Of a stretch of DNA of 64,000 nucleotides, positions 51,475 to 62,679 are shown one piece after another. Numbering within the stretch: position 1 is the stretch's first letter; the number at the start of each line of letters is the position of its first letter. The notes beneath the pieces are model-generated. The model was given only the letters and a program-made list of their open reading frames with translations, had not been told where the DNA came from and did no database searches. This stretch comes from Serratia symbiotica (lineage in GTDB: Bacteria; Pseudomonadota; Gammaproteobacteria; Enterobacterales; Enterobacteriaceae). Location of the stretch: contig NZ_CP050855.1 in the NCBI RefSeq assembly GCF_000821185.2, forward strand, positions 2,046,001 through 2,110,000. The letters run 5' to 3'. Both the position numbers and the translations under genes were made by a program.

Positions 51475-53241
51475 ATGAAAAAAACCAGACAACAGCAGTT
51501 AACCCAGTGGCTTAAAACCCAGGGTTCGTTGGCACAGCGTTGGCTGCGGCTTTCCATGCTGTTGGGGCTGATAAGCGGCATTCTGATTGTCGCACAAACC
51601 TGGCTGTTGGCTGCCTTGCTGCATGCCCTGATCATCGCGCATACCCCACGTGAACAATTGCTCCCGTCCTTTGTCTGGCTAGCCACCACCTTCGCACTGC
51701 GTGCGCTGCTAAGCTGGCTGCGGGAGCGCGTTGGTTTCATCTGCGGCCAAGTGATCCGCCAACGCATACGCCAGCAGGTGCTGGACAAGTTGCAACAGCT
51801 CGGCCCAGCCTGGATCCAGAATAAACCAGCAGGCAGTTGGGCCAGTATCATTGTCGAGCAGATTGAAGACATGCAGGATTATTATTCCCGTTATTTGCCG
51901 CAAATATCTCTGGCCGTGTTTATTCCGCTGCTGATCCTGATCACTGTCTTCCCAATCAACTGGGCAGCCGGTGCTATTCTGCTGACCACCGCACCGCTGA
52001 TCCCGCTGTTTATGGTGTTAGTCGGTATGGGTGCCGCTGATGCCAACCGCCGCAATTTCGTGGCGTTGGCACGGCTGAGCGGCAATTTCCTCGACCGCCT
52101 GCGTGGGCTGGACAGCTTGCGCCTGTTCAACCGAGCAGTTGCGGAAACGGCGCAGATCGCCAAGTCGTCGGAAGACTTCCGTAGCCGCACCATGGAGGTG
52201 CTACGCTTGGCCTTCCTGTCATCAGCGGTGCTGGAATTCTTCGCGTCGCTCTCCATCGCCGTGCTGGCGGTTTATTTTGGTTTCTCCTACCTTGGCGAGC
52301 TTAACTTCGGTAGCTACGGCCTTGGCGTCACGCTGTTTTCTGGTTTTTTTGTGTTGATGCTAGCACCAGAGTTCTTCCAACCGCTACGCGATCTCGGTAC
52401 CTTCTACCACGCAAAAGCGCAAGCGGTGGGCGCAGCGGAGGCGTTGGAAACCTTTCTCAGTGCCGAGGGTGAGCAGATGGGCGGCGGCACGCAGACACTG
52501 GCGGCGGATACGCCGCTGGCATTGCAGGCATTCGATCTGGAGATCTTGTCACCCAACGGCGTGCGGCTGGCCGGCCCACTGAGCTTTACCCTGTATGCTG
52601 GTCAACGCGTGGCACTGGTCGGGTTGAGCGGCGCAGGTAAAAGCTCGCTGCTGAACCTGCTACTTGGCTTCCTGCCCTATCGTGGTTCCCTGACAGTAAA
52701 CGGCATCGAACTGCGCGAGCTGGCCTGCGAAGACTGGCATCGGCAAGTAAGTTGGGTTGGGCAAAACCCACACTTGCCGGCGCAGACGCTGCGCGCCAAT
52801 ATCCTGCTAGGGCATCCGCAAGCCAGTGCAGCGCAACTGCTGCAAGCGGTAGAGCTGTCCTACGTCAGCGAATTGTTACCTCTCTTGCCCCAGGGACTGG
52901 AGACTGAGGTCGGCGACAACGCGCTTCGTTTGTCGGTCGGTCAGGCGCAACGTGTCGCGGTCGCCCGCGCGTTGATCGGCCCGCGCAGGCTACTGTTACT
53001 CGATGAGCCGGCCGCCAGCCTTGATGCCCACAGCGAACAGCGGGTAATGCAGGCGTTGAACGCCGCTTCGCATCAGCAAACCACCCTGCTGGTCACCCAT
53101 CAGTTGGCAGATACCAAAGACTATGACCAGATTTGGGTGATGAACAGCGGACGTATCGTTCAGCAAGGTGATTACGCCACGCTCAGCACCCAGCCGGGGC
53201 TGTTCGCCAAGCTGAACGCCCATCGTTGCGGAGATCTATAA
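51475..53241 (+). CDS. cydD: Heterodimeric thiol/heme ABC exporter, CydD subunit
   Basis: CydD and CydC form an inner-membrane ABC transporter needed to assemble cytochrome bd; it has been linked to export of cysteine and glutathione and to heme binding. Six membrane helices precede the ATPase domain: Walker A VGLSGAGKSSLLNLLLG (about residue 382), signature LSVGQAQRVAVARAL and Walker B LLLLDEPAASLD. The 588-residue length is standard. cydC starts two bases after the stop. Confidence 0.96.
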   Translation: MKKTRQQQLTQWLKTQGSLAQRWLRLSMLLGLISGILIVAQTWLLAALLHALIIAHTPREQLLPSFVWLATTFALRALLSWLRERVGFICGQVIRQRIRQQVLDKLQQLGPAWIQNKPAGSWASIIVEQIEDMQDYYSRYLPQISLAVFIPLLILITVFPINWAAGAILLTTAPLIPLFMVLVGMGAADANRRNFVALARLSGNFLDRLRGLDSLRLFNRAVAETAQIAKSSEDFRSRTMEVLRLAFLSSAVLEFFASLSIAVLAVYFGFSYLGELNFGSYGLGVTLFSGFFVLMLAPEFFQPLRDLGTFYHAKAQAVGAAEALETFLSAEGEQMGGGTQTLAADTPLALQAFDLEILSPNGVRLAGPLSFTLYAGQRVALVGLSGAGKSSLLNLLLGFLPYRGSLTVNGIELRELACEDWHRQVSWVGQNPHLPAQTLRANILLGHPQASAAQLLQAVELSYVSELLPLLPQGLETEVGDNALRLSVGQAQRVAVARALIGPRRLLLLDEPAASLDAHSEQRVMQALNAASHQQTTLLVTHQLADTKDYDQIWVMNSGRIVQQGDYATLSTQPGLFAKLNAHRCGDL

Positions 53242-53243
53242 TC

Positions 53244-54989
53244 ATGCGCATTTTGCTGCCGTTCCTGGCGCTGTATCGCCGCCACAGCCTGCTGATCTGC
53301 CTGGGCATCCTGCTGGCGATCGTTACCCTGCTGGCTAGCATTGGACTGCTGGCGTTGTCCGGCTGGTTTCTGGCCGCCTCCGCGCTGGCCGGGCTGGCGG
53401 GGCTGTTTACTTTCAATTACATGCTACCGGCCGCCGGGGTGCGCGGGGCGGCGATTTTCCGTACCGCTGGGCGCTATGCCGAGCGGGTAGTCAGTCACGA
53501 TGCCACCTTCCGCGTGCTGTCGCATCTGCGGGTGTTCACCTTCAACAAGATCTTGCCGTTGTCGCCGGGCGGTATCGCTCGCTTCCGTCAGGCCGAACTG
53601 CTTAACCGCCTGGTGGCGGACGTCGATACGCTGGATCACCTTTATCTACGCGTGATCTCGCCGTTGACCAGCGCAGCAGTGGTGATCCTGGTAGTAACCT
53701 ACGGCCTGAGTTGGCTGGATCTTTCACTGGCACTGACGCTGGGCGGTATTTTGCTGTTGCTGCTGTTGCTGGTACCGCCGGCGTTTTATCACACTGGCAA
53801 ACCGATAGGTGGTCAATTGACCGATCTGCGTGGTCAGTACCGCACCGAACTGACCGCTTGGCTACAAGGCCAGGCCGAACTGCGAATCTTCGGCGGCGTC
53901 AATGAGTTTCGTAACAGACTGAACGCCATCGAATATCATTGGCAGCGTTACCAATGGCAGCAAGCCTCGCTGGGCGGTATCGCACAGGCGTTGATGATCC
54001 TCGCCAGCGGCCTGACGGTGACGCTGCTACTGTGGCTGGCCGCCACCGGCATTGGCGGCAACAGCCAACCCGGTGCACTGATCGCACTGTTTGCCTTCGC
54101 TGCGTTGGCAGCGTTTGAAGTAATGATGCCGGTGGCCGGTGCCTTCCAGCACCTCGGCCAGGTCATCGCTTCAGCGATACGGGTCAAACAAATCATAGAC
54201 CGTCGGCCAGAAGTCACCTTTCCTGCTATCGGCCCGGCTGCCAAAGACCAGGTGGCGCTGAGTCTACAACAGTTGACCTTCACCTATCCCGGCCAGCTGC
54301 TGCCGGTACTGCGCGGCGTAGCGCTGGAGGTAGCGGCTGGAGAACATATCGCGCTGCTTGGCCGCACCGGTTGTGGAAAATCCACGTTGTTGCAACTGTT
54401 GACCCGTGCCTGGGATGTCGATGGTGGAAAAATTCTGCTCAACGGCCAGCCATTGCAGGCGTATGATGAGGCTACGCTACGCCAGATGACCGCCGTGGTC
54501 AGCCAGCGGGTACATATCTTCAGTAATACGTTGCGGGAAAACCTGCTCCTCGCCGCACCTTCTGCCACTGATGAACGGCTGGGTGAGGTGCTCCAACTGG
54601 TCGGACTGACCAATCTGCTAGAGAGTGAAGGATTGCACGCCTGGCTGGGTGATGGGGGCCGCCAGCTTTCCGGCGGTGAACAACGCCGATTGGGTATCGC
54701 CCGCGCACTACTGCACTCGGCACCGCTGCTGCTGTTGGATGAACCGACCGAAGGGCTGGATGCCGAAACTGAACAGCAGATCCTGGCGCTGCTACGCCAC
54801 CACTGTCAGGGCAAAACACTGATTCTGGTGACGCACCGCCTCTATGGGCTGGAGCAGTTTGACCGTATCTGCGTGATCGACAACGGTCAGGTTGTTGAAC
54901 AAGGCACTCCTGCTGCCCTGATGGATCAACAGGGGCATTACACTCGTTTCCACCGGCGTATCAACGTAACGCCGTATAATGGGCTGTAG
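53244..54989 (+). CDS. cydC: Heterodimeric thiol/heme ABC exporter, CydC subunit
   Basis: This is the partner of CydD, with an N-terminal six-helix domain and a C-terminal ATPase: [17 protein letters not shown] (about residue 370), [16 protein letters not shown] and [13 protein letters not shown] choose ATG 53244 ([15 protein letters not shown]), giving 581 residues; an upstream GTG would overlap cydD. It is followed closely by aat, the usual cydD-cydC-aat order. Confidence 0.96.
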   Translation: MRILLPFLALYRRHSLLICLGILLAIVTLLASIGLLALSGWFLAASALAGLAGLFTFNYMLPAAGVRGAAIFRTAGRYAERVVSHDATFRVLSHLRVFTFNKILPLSPGGIARFRQAELLNRLVADVDTLDHLYLRVISPLTSAAVVILVVTYGLSWLDLSLALTLGGILLLLLLLVPPAFYHTGKPIGGQLTDLRGQYRTELTAWLQGQAELRIFGGVNEFRNRLNAIEYHWQRYQWQQASLGGIAQALMILASGLTVTLLLWLAATGIGGNSQPGALIALFAFAALAAFEVMMPVAGAFQHLGQVIASAIRVKQIIDRRPEVTFPAIGPAAKDQVALSLQQLTFTYPGQLLPVLRGVALEVAAGEHIALLGRTGCGKSTLLQLLTRAWDVDGGKILLNGQPLQAYDEATLRQMTAVVSQRVHIFSNTLRENLLLAAPSATDERLGEVLQLVGLTNLLESEGLHAWLGDGGRQLSGGEQRRLGIARALLHSAPLLLLDEPTEGLDAETEQQILALLRHHCQGKTLILVTHRLYGLEQFDRICVIDNGQVVEQGTPAALMDQQGHYTRFHRRINVTPYNGL

Positions 54990-55006
54990 AGGACGTTGAG
55001 ACCCTA

Positions 55007-55705
55007 ATGCGCATTGTTAAGCTATCCTCGCAGTCACTGCTCTTTCCCTCCCCTGAGAGCGCACTGCGCGATCCTAACGGTCTGCTGGCAATTGGCGGTG
55101 ACCTAACGGTGCCACGCTTGCGGGAAGCCTATGAACACGGCATCTTCCCTTGGTATTCGCCTGGGAAAGCGATTCTGTGGTGGTCACCCGATCCACGGGC
55201 GATATTGTTTCCAGCAGAGCGTCATCTCAGCCGCAGCCTGAAACGCTTTCTGCGCAGCAACCCGTTTTGCATCACCCTCAACCATGACTTTGCCGCAGTG
55301 ATCGCTGCCTGCGCCCATCGGCCACATGAAAGCACCTGGATTGGTCCTGAGATGCTGCACGCCTATCTGCAATTGCATCTTCTCGGCTACGCCCATTCGG
55401 TGGAAGTCTGGCAGCAAGGCCAACTGGTCGGCGGTATGTACGGTGTGGCGCAGGGCGCGCTGTTCTGCGGCGAGTCGATGTTCAGCCATGTTAGCAATGC
55501 TTCCAAGTGTGCCCTGATGGCTTTTTGCCGGCATTTTGCTGCTTATGGCGGAGAATTGATTGACTGTCAGGTGCTTAACGCTCACACTGCTCAGCTTGGG
55601 GCAAGAGAAATCCCTCGACACCAATTTTTACAACAGCTCAGCGACCTTCAGCGCAAGCCGTTAGCGCCGGGATGCTGGCTATCGCAAGTCCTACCCCCAC
55701 AGTAG
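55007..55705 (+). CDS. aat: Leucyl/phenylalanyl-tRNA-protein transferase
   Basis: Aat adds Leu or Phe to proteins that start with Lys or Arg, producing an N-degron. The next genes on the map, ClpS and ClpA, recognise and degrade such substrates. [40 protein letters not shown] and [20 protein letters not shown] are family signatures. The 232-residue length is normal. It starts 17 bases after cydC. Confidence 0.95.
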   Translation: MRIVKLSSQSLLFPSPESALRDPNGLLAIGGDLTVPRLREAYEHGIFPWYSPGKAILWWSPDPRAILFPAERHLSRSLKRFLRSNPFCITLNHDFAAVIAACAHRPHESTWIGPEMLHAYLQLHLLGYAHSVEVWQQGQLVGGMYGVAQGALFCGESMFSHVSNASKCALMAFCRHFAAYGGELIDCQVLNAHTAQLGAREIPRHQFLQQLSDLQRKPLAPGCWLSQVLPPQ

Positions 55706-55837
55706 GCTGCGCCGCCCTCTCCAACAAGCTAATTTGCGGAAACGGTGCAATGTCCACCAACACGCCTTTACATAATGTAGGTTTTTCGGCATTATCTTGC
55801 CGATTAAAAATTAAGGTTGTTAGACCTAGAGGATTAG

Positions 55838-56056
<219 letters not shown>

Positions 56057-56188
56057 TCGGCGCATCGGTCGCCAGGCACTGGCAGCATTGAGGATGCCAC
56101 CCTACCCCATAGCAATGTTCAACATCGCGTTTTAGGGGCGCAGGTAAAAGAGAGGGCTAACTCATTTTATTTGCGAATTTTCACCCAT

Positions 56189-56219
56189 AAAAAAGCGATG
56201 CCGCAGCATCGCTTCTTCT
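56189..56219. terminator. Bidirectional terminator between infA and clpA
   Basis: GCGATGC-CGCA-GCATCGC at 56195-56212 is flanked by AAAAAA on the left and TTCTTCTTT on the right. It can end infA from the left and clpA from the right, the A-tract giving a U-run on the minus strand. Confidence 0.85.
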
Positions 56220-56234
56220 TTACCGGCCCCGTAG

Positions 56235-56258
56235 TCTAAGAACCTATCCCAGTAGGCT
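56235..56258 (-). repeat. Repeat family A end fragment beside clpA
   Basis: AAGAACCTATCCCAGTAGGC is the reverse complement of the GGGATAGGTTCTT end seen at 24340-24352 and 8430-8442. It abuts the clpA stop codon (56260-56262). Only the end of the repeat is present. Confidence 0.55.
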
Positions 56259-56259
56259 C

Positions 56260-58539
56260 CTAGTGCATCGCCCCCTCAGCCGCCTTGCGCATCGACGCGC
56301 TGAGGAAGTGATAGGTCAGTTGTTTTTTGTCTTTATCCAGCTTGACTTTCACAGACCCCCCGTTCACCAGTGAGCCAAACAGCAGTTCGTTGGCTAGCGG
56401 TTTCTTCAGGTTTTCTTGCATCACACGTGCCATCGGGCGAGCGCCCATCGCACGGTCATAGCCTTTCACAGACAGCCAATCGCGCGCTTCATCGCTGACT
56501 TCCAGCGAAACGCCCTTCGCATCTAACTGTGCTTGCAGTTCAACGATGAACTTGTCAACCACCTGTTGGATCACCTCGCTAGACAAATGGTTAAACCAGA
56601 TGATGTTGTCCAGACGATTGCGGAATTCCGGTGTAAACACTTTCTTGATCTCTTCCATCGCATCGGTACTATTGTCCTGCTGCACCAGACCAATCGATTT
56701 GCGTTCGGTTTCGCGTACCCCGGCGTTAGTCGTCATCACCAAGATCACATTGCGGAAGTCTGCCTTGCGGCCGTTGTTATCGGTCAGCGTGCCATTATCC
56801 ATCACTTGCAGCAGCAAGTTGAATACGTCTGGGTGCGCCTTCTCGATTTCATCTAGCAGGACTACCGAGTGCGGATGCTTGAGTACCGCATCGGTTAGCA
56901 AGCCACCTTGATCATAACCGACATAGCCCGGAGGTGCGCCGATCAGGCGACTGACGGTATGACGCTCCATATATTCGGACATATCAAAACGCAGTAGCTG
57001 GATGTCCATCGCTTTGGCCAGTTGCATCGTCACCTCGGTTTTCCCGACCCCAGTCGGCCCAGCGAACAGGAACGACCCCACCGGCTGGCGATCGTGGCCT
57101 AGGCCAGCGCGGCTCATTTTAATCGCTTCAGTCAAGGCTTCTATCGCCTGATCTTGGCCGAACACCAACATTTTCAGACGGTCACTCAGGCTTCTCAGCA
57201 CATCGCGATCGCTGGCAGACACAGTTTTTTCTGGAATACGTGCAATGCGCGCCACCACGGATTCGATGTCCGCCACGTTAATGGTTTTCTTGCGTTTACT
57301 GACCGGCATCAACCGGCTGCGAGCGCCCACTTCGTCGATCACATCGATCGCCTTATCTGGCAAATACCGATCATTGATGTATTTCACCGACAGTTCCACC
57401 GCAGCGCGGATCGCCTTGGCAGTGTAACGCACATCGTGGTGCGCCTCATATTTGGTTTTCAGCCCGTTGATGATCTGAATAGTCTCTTCTGGCGTTGGCT
57501 CAGTAATATCAATTTTCTGGAAGCGGCGTGCCAGCGCACGGTCTTTTTCGAAAATATTGCTGAACTCCTGATAGGTAGTCGAACCGACTACCCGGATCTT
57601 GCCGCTGGACAGCAGCGGCTTAATCAGGTTTGCAGCATCCACCTGACCGCCGGAAGCCGCACCAGCGCCGATGATGGCATGAATTTCGTCGATAAACAGG
57701 ATACTATTCTGATCCTGTTCCAGTTGTTTTAGCAGCGCCTTGAAGCGTTTCTCGAAGTCACCACGGTATTTAGTGCCAGCCAGCAGCGAACCGATGTCCA
57801 GCGAGTGCAGTATACAGTCCTCCATCACTTCCGGCACATCGCCCTGCACGATACGCAAAGCCAGCCCTTCGGCGATAGCGGTTTTGCCTACGCCGGATTC
57901 ACCCACCAACAGTGGATTGTTTTTACGGCGGCGGCATAACACCTGGATCGTGCGTTCCAGTTCTGGGTCACGACCAATCAGCGGATCAATACCACCCACG
58001 CGAGCCAACTGGTTGAGGTTGGTGGTGAAGTTTTCCATACGGTCTTCCCCTCCAGGCTGCTCTTCATTCACCGGATTTTCCGCATGGGGTGCTTGGCCTG
58101 GCTCGTCTTTGCGCATGCCATGTGAAATGAAATTCACGATATCAAGACGGCTTACATCATGTTTGCGCAACAGATAAGCCGCCTGCGACTCCTGCTCGCT
58201 GAAAATCGCCACCAGCACGTTGGCACCGGAAACTTCGCTGCGACCGGAAGATTGCACATGGAAAACCGCACGCTGCAACACGCGCTGGAAGCTGAGCGTT
58301 GGCTGAGTATCGCGCTCTTCTTCGCTAGCGGGCAGCTTCGGCGTAGTTTGTTCAATGAAGGCTCCCAGTTCCTGACGCAACGCGGCCAAATCCACCGTAC
58401 ATGCCCCAAGCGCTTCCCGCGCGGCAGGGTTGCTAAGTAGTGCCAACAACAGGTGCTCCACAGTCATAAACTCGTGTCTGTGCTCACGCGCCCTGGCGAA
58501 AGCCATGTTGAGACTAAGTTCTAGTTCTTGATTGAGCAT
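56260..58539 (-). CDS. clpA: ATP-dependent Clp protease ATP-binding subunit ClpA
   Basis: ClpA unfolds proteins and feeds them to ClpP. It has an N-terminal Clp repeat domain (about 1-145), a first AAA+ domain (Walker A VGESGVGKTAIAEGLALRI near 212) and a second (FAGPTGVGKTEVTMQLAKAM near 493, with DEIEKAHPDVFNLLLQVMDN). I use ATG 58539 (MLNQELELSLNMAFAR), giving 759 residues; two extra codons upstream are unlikely. It follows clpS by 27 bases. Confidence 0.97.
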   Translation of the reverse strand: MLNQELELSLNMAFARAREHRHEFMTVEHLLLALLSNPAAREALGACTVDLAALRQELGAFIEQTTPKLPASEEERDTQPTLSFQRVLQRAVFHVQSSGRSEVSGANVLVAIFSEQESQAAYLLRKHDVSRLDIVNFISHGMRKDEPGQAPHAENPVNEEQPGGEDRMENFTTNLNQLARVGGIDPLIGRDPELERTIQVLCRRRKNNPLLVGESGVGKTAIAEGLALRIVQGDVPEVMEDCILHSLDIGSLLAGTKYRGDFEKRFKALLKQLEQDQNSILFIDEIHAIIGAGAASGGQVDAANLIKPLLSSGKIRVVGSTTYQEFSNIFEKDRALARRFQKIDITEPTPEETIQIINGLKTKYEAHHDVRYTAKAIRAAVELSVKYINDRYLPDKAIDVIDEVGARSRLMPVSKRKKTINVADIESVVARIARIPEKTVSASDRDVLRSLSDRLKMLVFGQDQAIEALTEAIKMSRAGLGHDRQPVGSFLFAGPTGVGKTEVTMQLAKAMDIQLLRFDMSEYMERHTVSRLIGAPPGYVGYDQGGLLTDAVLKHPHSVVLLDEIEKAHPDVFNLLLQVMDNGTLTDNNGRKADFRNVILVMTTNAGVRETERKSIGLVQQDNSTDAMEEIKKVFTPEFRNRLDNIIWFNHLSSEVIQQVVDKFIVELQAQLDAKGVSLEVSDEARDWLSVKGYDRAMGARPMARVMQENLKKPLANELLFGSLVNGGSVKVKLDKDKKQLTYHFLSASMRKAAEGAMH

Positions 58540-58566
58540 AAGCACATCCCCAATAAATCGCCTTAA

Positions 58567-58887
58567 TCAGGCTTTTTCCAGCGTACAAAGTAACGGGTAC
58601 TCGTTTTCCCTTGCGTAGCAATTCACATGAATGACTTTAGTTTCCGCTACCTCGGCAGTAAAAACACCACAAATCGCCTTGCCATGATAGTGAACCCTAA
58701 GCATCAGTTGCGTTGCGCGTTCAATATCATAAAAAAAGAACTTTTGTAAAACGTCAATGACAAATTCCATTGGCGTGTAATCATCGTTGTTAAGTATAAC
58801 TTTATACATAGATGGCGGTTTTAGCGCATCGATTTGTTTTTCTTCGGTTAAATGTTCAAAATTCAACCAATCATTATTATTACCCAT
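58567..58887 (-). CDS. clpS: ClpS adaptor protein
   Basis: ClpS delivers N-degron substrates to ClpAP. The 106-residue protein has the binding-pocket segment [20 protein letters not shown] (residues about 28-47) and the conserved [20 protein letters not shown]. It is upstream of clpA in the same operon and divergent from cspD. With Aat nearby, this gives the N-end rule pathway as a cluster. Confidence 0.97.
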   Translation of the reverse strand: MGNNNDWLNFEHLTEEKQIDALKPPSMYKVILNNDDYTPMEFVIDVLQKFFFYDIERATQLMLRVHYHGKAICGVFTAEVAETKVIHVNCYARENEYPLLCTLEKA

Positions 58888-59208
58888 CGCTGCTCTGCCT
58901 TGTTATATGGGAGCGAGTTTGGTTATTCAAAGTAGGAGATCGCCGCTATTTTATCATCTTTGTCATTATTTCGCCGCACTGTAGTCTGCACAAAAATCGC
59001 TGACAAATTTGTTACCAAACATGTTAATAACGTTATCTGCTTCAAACTTTGGTGAACCTCTCCCCACCGGCCAACACCGCCTCCTTGACGTAATGATCAT
59101 TTACTCTAGAGTGTTATCTGGTGATCTTTTAACCACCTGAAACCTGTCTCTGCCAGGGCGGATTCAGTTATTCATCTTACTTATAATGGCGTTCAAGGGA
59201 TGTAAAGT
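58888..59208. promoter_or_regulatory. clpS-cspD divergent regulatory region
   Basis: These 321 bases separate divergent genes and hold no ORF. AT-rich sequence around 58960-59040 is suited to the clpSA promoter. The cspD leader (59100-59208) may be structured, as is common for cold-shock family mRNAs. Confidence 0.35.
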
Positions 59209-59430
59209 ATGGAGATGGGTACCGTTAAATGGTTTAACAACGCCAAGGGATTTGGGTTTATTTGTCCTGAAAGCGGTGGTGAAGATGTTTTTGCTCATTA
59301 CTCAACAATTAAGATGGATGGTTACAGAACGTTAAAGGCGGGCCAACAGGTCAGTTTTGATGTGTACCAAGGGCCAAAAGGGAACCATGCAAGCCTTATT
59401 GTGCCACTGGAAAACCAAGTACTGACTTAA
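59209..59430 (+). CDS. cspD: Cold shock-like protein CspD
   Basis: CspD is a cold-shock-domain protein that binds single-stranded DNA and inhibits replication in stationary phase, rather than responding to cold. The RNP motifs KGFGFI and VFAHYS are at about residues 14-19 and 30-35. The start MEMGTVKWFNNAKG and the 73-residue length match CspD rather than CspA. A strong terminator follows. Confidence 0.95.
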   Translation: MEMGTVKWFNNAKGFGFICPESGGEDVFAHYSTIKMDGYRTLKAGQQVSFDVYQGPKGNHASLIVPLENQVLT

Positions 59431-59467
59431 GCGCCCTCCACAGAGTTGTTATGCAATGACACCCGGT

Positions 59468-59500
59468 AAAAATGCCAGCCCCTGTGTGGCTGGCATTTTT
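59468..59500. terminator. Strong bidirectional terminator between cspD and macB
   Basis: AAAAATGCCAGCC (59468-59480), loop CCTGTGT and GGCTGGCATTTTT (59488-59500) form a 13-base stem with A- and T-tracts. It serves both cspD (+) and macB (-), which converge here. Confidence 0.92.
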
Positions 59501-59506
59501 ATTCAT

Positions 59507-61453
59507 CTATTCGCGCGCCAAAGCATCGATCGGATTCAGCCGCGCAGCGTTGCGCGCTGGCAGATAGCCGAACACTACGCCGATGCCGGTTGAACAGACA
59601 AATGCACTCAGTAGCGCTGTCGGCGGGAAGCTGATCTGCCAGCCTGGTAACAGCAGTTGTACCAGCAGGCCAATGGCAAACGACAGCGTGATCCCAAGCG
59701 CACCACCCACTAAGCAAACCAATATCGCCTCGATCAGAAACTGCTGCAACACGTCTCCAGAACGAGCACCTACCGCCATGCGAATGCCGATCTCGCGCGT
59801 GCGCTCAGTAACCGACACCAGCATGATGTTCATCACCCCAATACCGCCTACCACCAAAGAAATCACCGCCACCAGTGTCAGGAACAGTTGCAGCGTGCGG
59901 GTGGTTTTCTCTGCGGCTTGCACAAAACTATCCATGTTATAGGTGAAGAAGTCTTTCTTGCCATGACGCAACGTCAGCAAGCGCGTTAACTGCTGCTCTA
60001 CCTCATGGCTACTGTAACCGTCGCGGATGCGTACAGTGATCGAATCAAAATAGGTGTTACCCATCAGCCGGTTGGCCATGGTGCTGTAAGGCACCCAGAT
60101 ATTCAGCGTCTTACTGCTGCCAAACATTGACTGTTTCTGTTTGGCCACACCCACTACCGTTGCTGGCATGTTGCCCACCAGAATCACTTCCCCCACCACC
60201 TGTTTTTGATGCGGGAACAGACGACGCTGGGTATTGGCGTCGATTACCACCGTCTGCGACTGCGACTGCACCTGCATAACATCGATACCCGCCCCTTGGG
60301 TGAAGGTCATGCCATACACGCGGAAATACTGTTCGTTAACACCACTGACATTGGCTGCCACATCGACATTGCCTAACCGTAGCCGCGTACTACTGCCGAT
60401 AGTCGGCGACAACACGCTGACATAGGGTTGCTCACGCAACGCGTCAAGATCCTCATATTTCAGCGACTGGCGAAAGGTGGGATTGTCGTCACCAAAGTCC
60501 TTGCCGGGATAGATATCAATCGTGTTGGTGCCGATGGATTTGATATCTGCCAGTACCCGCTGTTTGGCCGCATCGCCGATCACCAAGATTGATACCACCG
60601 AGGCAATACCGATGATAATGCCAAGCATGGTCAGTGCGGTGCGCATTTTGTTAGCCGTCATCGCCCGCCATGCCATGACCAGCGCCTCGCGCAAGCGCCC
60701 GACCATCTGCTGCCAAGACGGCACAATGGCGTCCAGCCCAAAAGATTTAACTTTCTGATTTCCCTTCTGATTATTACGTGAGTCGGCAATGATCTCACCA
60801 TCACGAATTTCAATGATCCGTTCAGCCTGCTGTGCCACTGCCGGATCATGGGTGACGATAACCACCGTATGCCCCTGCGCGCGCAGTTGTTTGAGAATGT
60901 TCATCACCTCGTCGCCGGAATGACTATCAAGCGCGCCAGTCGGCTCATCCGCCAGGATCACCTGGCCGCCATTCATCAATGCGCGGGCAATGCTGACACG
61001 CTGTTGCTGACCACCAGAGAGCTGGCTTGGCCGATAACTGACGCGTTCGCCAAGCCCCAATCGCCGCAGCAACGCCTCTGCCCGCTCACGCCGTTCCGCT
61101 TTACCCAACCCTGCGTAGACCGCCGGCACCTCGACGTTGTGCGCCGCGCTCATGTGCGGCAACAGATGATAACGTTGGAAAATAAAACCGAAATGCTCAC
61201 GGCGCAACTGGGCCAATGCATCGTCATTTAGCATCGCCACATCTTGCCCGGCCACCCGGTACACACCAGCGCTCGGTTTGTCCAAGCAGCCAAGAATGTT
61301 CATCAACGTCGATTTTCCGGAGCCGGAGGCCCCAATGATGGCCACCATTTCCCCTGACTCAATGCTCAGGCTAACATCTTTCAGTACATCCACCGTCTGA
61401 TCGCCCGACTGATAGCTGCGTCGAATGCCGTTCAGTTGCAATAGCGCCGTCAT
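59507..61453 (-). CDS. macB: Macrolide/protein export ABC transporter MacB
   Basis: MacB combines an N-terminal ATPase (Walker A GASGSGKSTLMNILGCL near residue 41; LSGGQQQRVSIARALMNGG; VILADEPTGALD) with four C-terminal membrane helices and a large periplasmic domain. It works with MacA and TolC to export macrolides, enterotoxin or heme-type substrates. The 648-residue length is standard. Its ATG overlaps the macA stop by one base, so the two are translated together. Confidence 0.96.
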   Translation of the reverse strand: MTALLQLNGIRRSYQSGDQTVDVLKDVSLSIESGEMVAIIGASGSGKSTLMNILGCLDKPSAGVYRVAGQDVAMLNDDALAQLRREHFGFIFQRYHLLPHMSAAHNVEVPAVYAGLGKAERRERAEALLRRLGLGERVSYRPSQLSGGQQQRVSIARALMNGGQVILADEPTGALDSHSGDEVMNILKQLRAQGHTVVIVTHDPAVAQQAERIIEIRDGEIIADSRNNQKGNQKVKSFGLDAIVPSWQQMVGRLREALVMAWRAMTANKMRTALTMLGIIIGIASVVSILVIGDAAKQRVLADIKSIGTNTIDIYPGKDFGDDNPTFRQSLKYEDLDALREQPYVSVLSPTIGSSTRLRLGNVDVAANVSGVNEQYFRVYGMTFTQGAGIDVMQVQSQSQTVVIDANTQRRLFPHQKQVVGEVILVGNMPATVVGVAKQKQSMFGSSKTLNIWVPYSTMANRLMGNTYFDSITVRIRDGYSSHEVEQQLTRLLTLRHGKKDFFTYNMDSFVQAAEKTTRTLQLFLTLVAVISLVVGGIGVMNIMLVSVTERTREIGIRMAVGARSGDVLQQFLIEAILVCLVGGALGITLSFAIGLLVQLLLPGWQISFPPTALLSAFVCSTGIGVVFGYLPARNAARLNPIDALARE

Positions 61454-62565
61454 CAGCTATCCCCCACACCGCTACGGCTGACGATCACTTCCTCTCCCAA
61501 CTGTAAACCGCTGAGGATCTGTACATCAATATCATTGCGCAAGCCGATAGTCACTTCGCGTTTCTCCTCCTTACCCTGTTTCAGCACCGAAACAGGGTAA
61601 CGGTTATCGGCAATCTGATCGCCCAGCGCCGTCAGCGGGATCACCTGCGCCTGTCTAACGCCCGCCAATTGAATATGCACTTGTGCCGTCATCTGTAGAC
61701 GCAGCATTCCCGCTGGATTTGGCACCTCGAAACGCGCGTAGTAAAAGATGGCATTGTTGACTTTTTCCGGTGTCGGCTGGATATCTTTCAACACGCCGTT
61801 ATAGCGCCGAGTAGGATCGCCTAGTACCGTAAACCACACCTTTTGACCAGGCTTGAGGTTGATGACATCAGCTTCCGACACCTGCGCCTTGACCAGCATG
61901 GTGCTGAGATCCGCTAGAGTCAGAATGTTCGGTGCCTGCTGCGCGGCGATCACCGTCTGGCCTTGCAAGGTGGTGATCTGCACCACGTCACCGTCCATCG
62001 GCGCTTCAATGCGGGTATAGGCCAGATTTATCTTGGCGGTATTCAGGCTGGCCTGATTTCTGGCGATCTGCGCGTTAATGGTGCCTACCTGCGCCTTTTT
62101 CACCGCCAACTGTGTTGTCGCCTGATCCAGATCCTGGCGCGAAACCACTTGCAATTTGGCCAATGCCTGGTTGCGCTGCAAGGTTACTGCTGCCAGTTGC
62201 TGTTCCGCCTGCGCTTGTAGCAGTTGAGCACGCAACTCACGCAGCGTTGCCTCACCTTCTCGGATGCTGTTTTGCGCTTGCTGCGAATCGATCACCCCTA
62301 GCAACTGCCCTTTCTTCACCTTGTCGCCGATCTCGACATACAGTTTTTCCAACTGCCCACTGACCTGCGCGCCAACGTCAACCTTGCGCACCGCATCAAG
62401 TTGACCAGTTGCCAACACGTTTTGTTGCAGGTCACGTTTAACCACCTTCACCGTATTAAAATCGGTCATTGGCGGTTGGCGAAAATGCCAGAACGCCACG
62501 GCGGTTATGACCGTGATAATCACCAAGATTATCGTCCTGCGCCTATATCTTTTAAAGCACGTCAA
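61453..62565 (-). CDS. macA: Macrolide export periplasmic adaptor MacA
   Basis: MacA is the membrane-fusion (HlyD-type) partner of MacB. An N-terminal membrane anchor (about residues 10-27) is followed by the lipoyl/barrel-sandwich domain ([32 protein letters not shown]) and a coiled-coil hairpin (about 90-175). The 370-residue length is typical. It is the first gene of macAB; its upstream region is occupied by repeat B. Confidence 0.95.
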   Translation of the reverse strand: MTCFKRYRRRTIILVIITVITAVAFWHFRQPPMTDFNTVKVVKRDLQQNVLATGQLDAVRKVDVGAQVSGQLEKLYVEIGDKVKKGQLLGVIDSQQAQNSIREGEATLRELRAQLLQAQAEQQLAAVTLQRNQALAKLQVVSRQDLDQATTQLAVKKAQVGTINAQIARNQASLNTAKINLAYTRIEAPMDGDVVQITTLQGQTVIAAQQAPNILTLADLSTMLVKAQVSEADVINLKPGQKVWFTVLGDPTRRYNGVLKDIQPTPEKVNNAIFYYARFEVPNPAGMLRLQMTAQVHIQLAGVRQAQVIPLTALGDQIADNRYPVSVLKQGKEEKREVTIGLRNDIDVQILSGLQLGEEVIVSRSGVGDS

Positions 62566-62679
62566 AATGGGTTCCTGCCTGTTCTTGTGGATATTAACCG
62601 CCTTATGGACGGCGGAAGTAAATTATCATGCAGCGTGCGAAATCACTAAACTTTAGGCGCTGTCTGGTCATTGTCCATG

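Noticed and set aside
56057..56259. tRNA-Ser between infA and clpA
   Set aside because: No cloverleaf or the expected serW sequence could be read; only a terminator and repeat A end are present.
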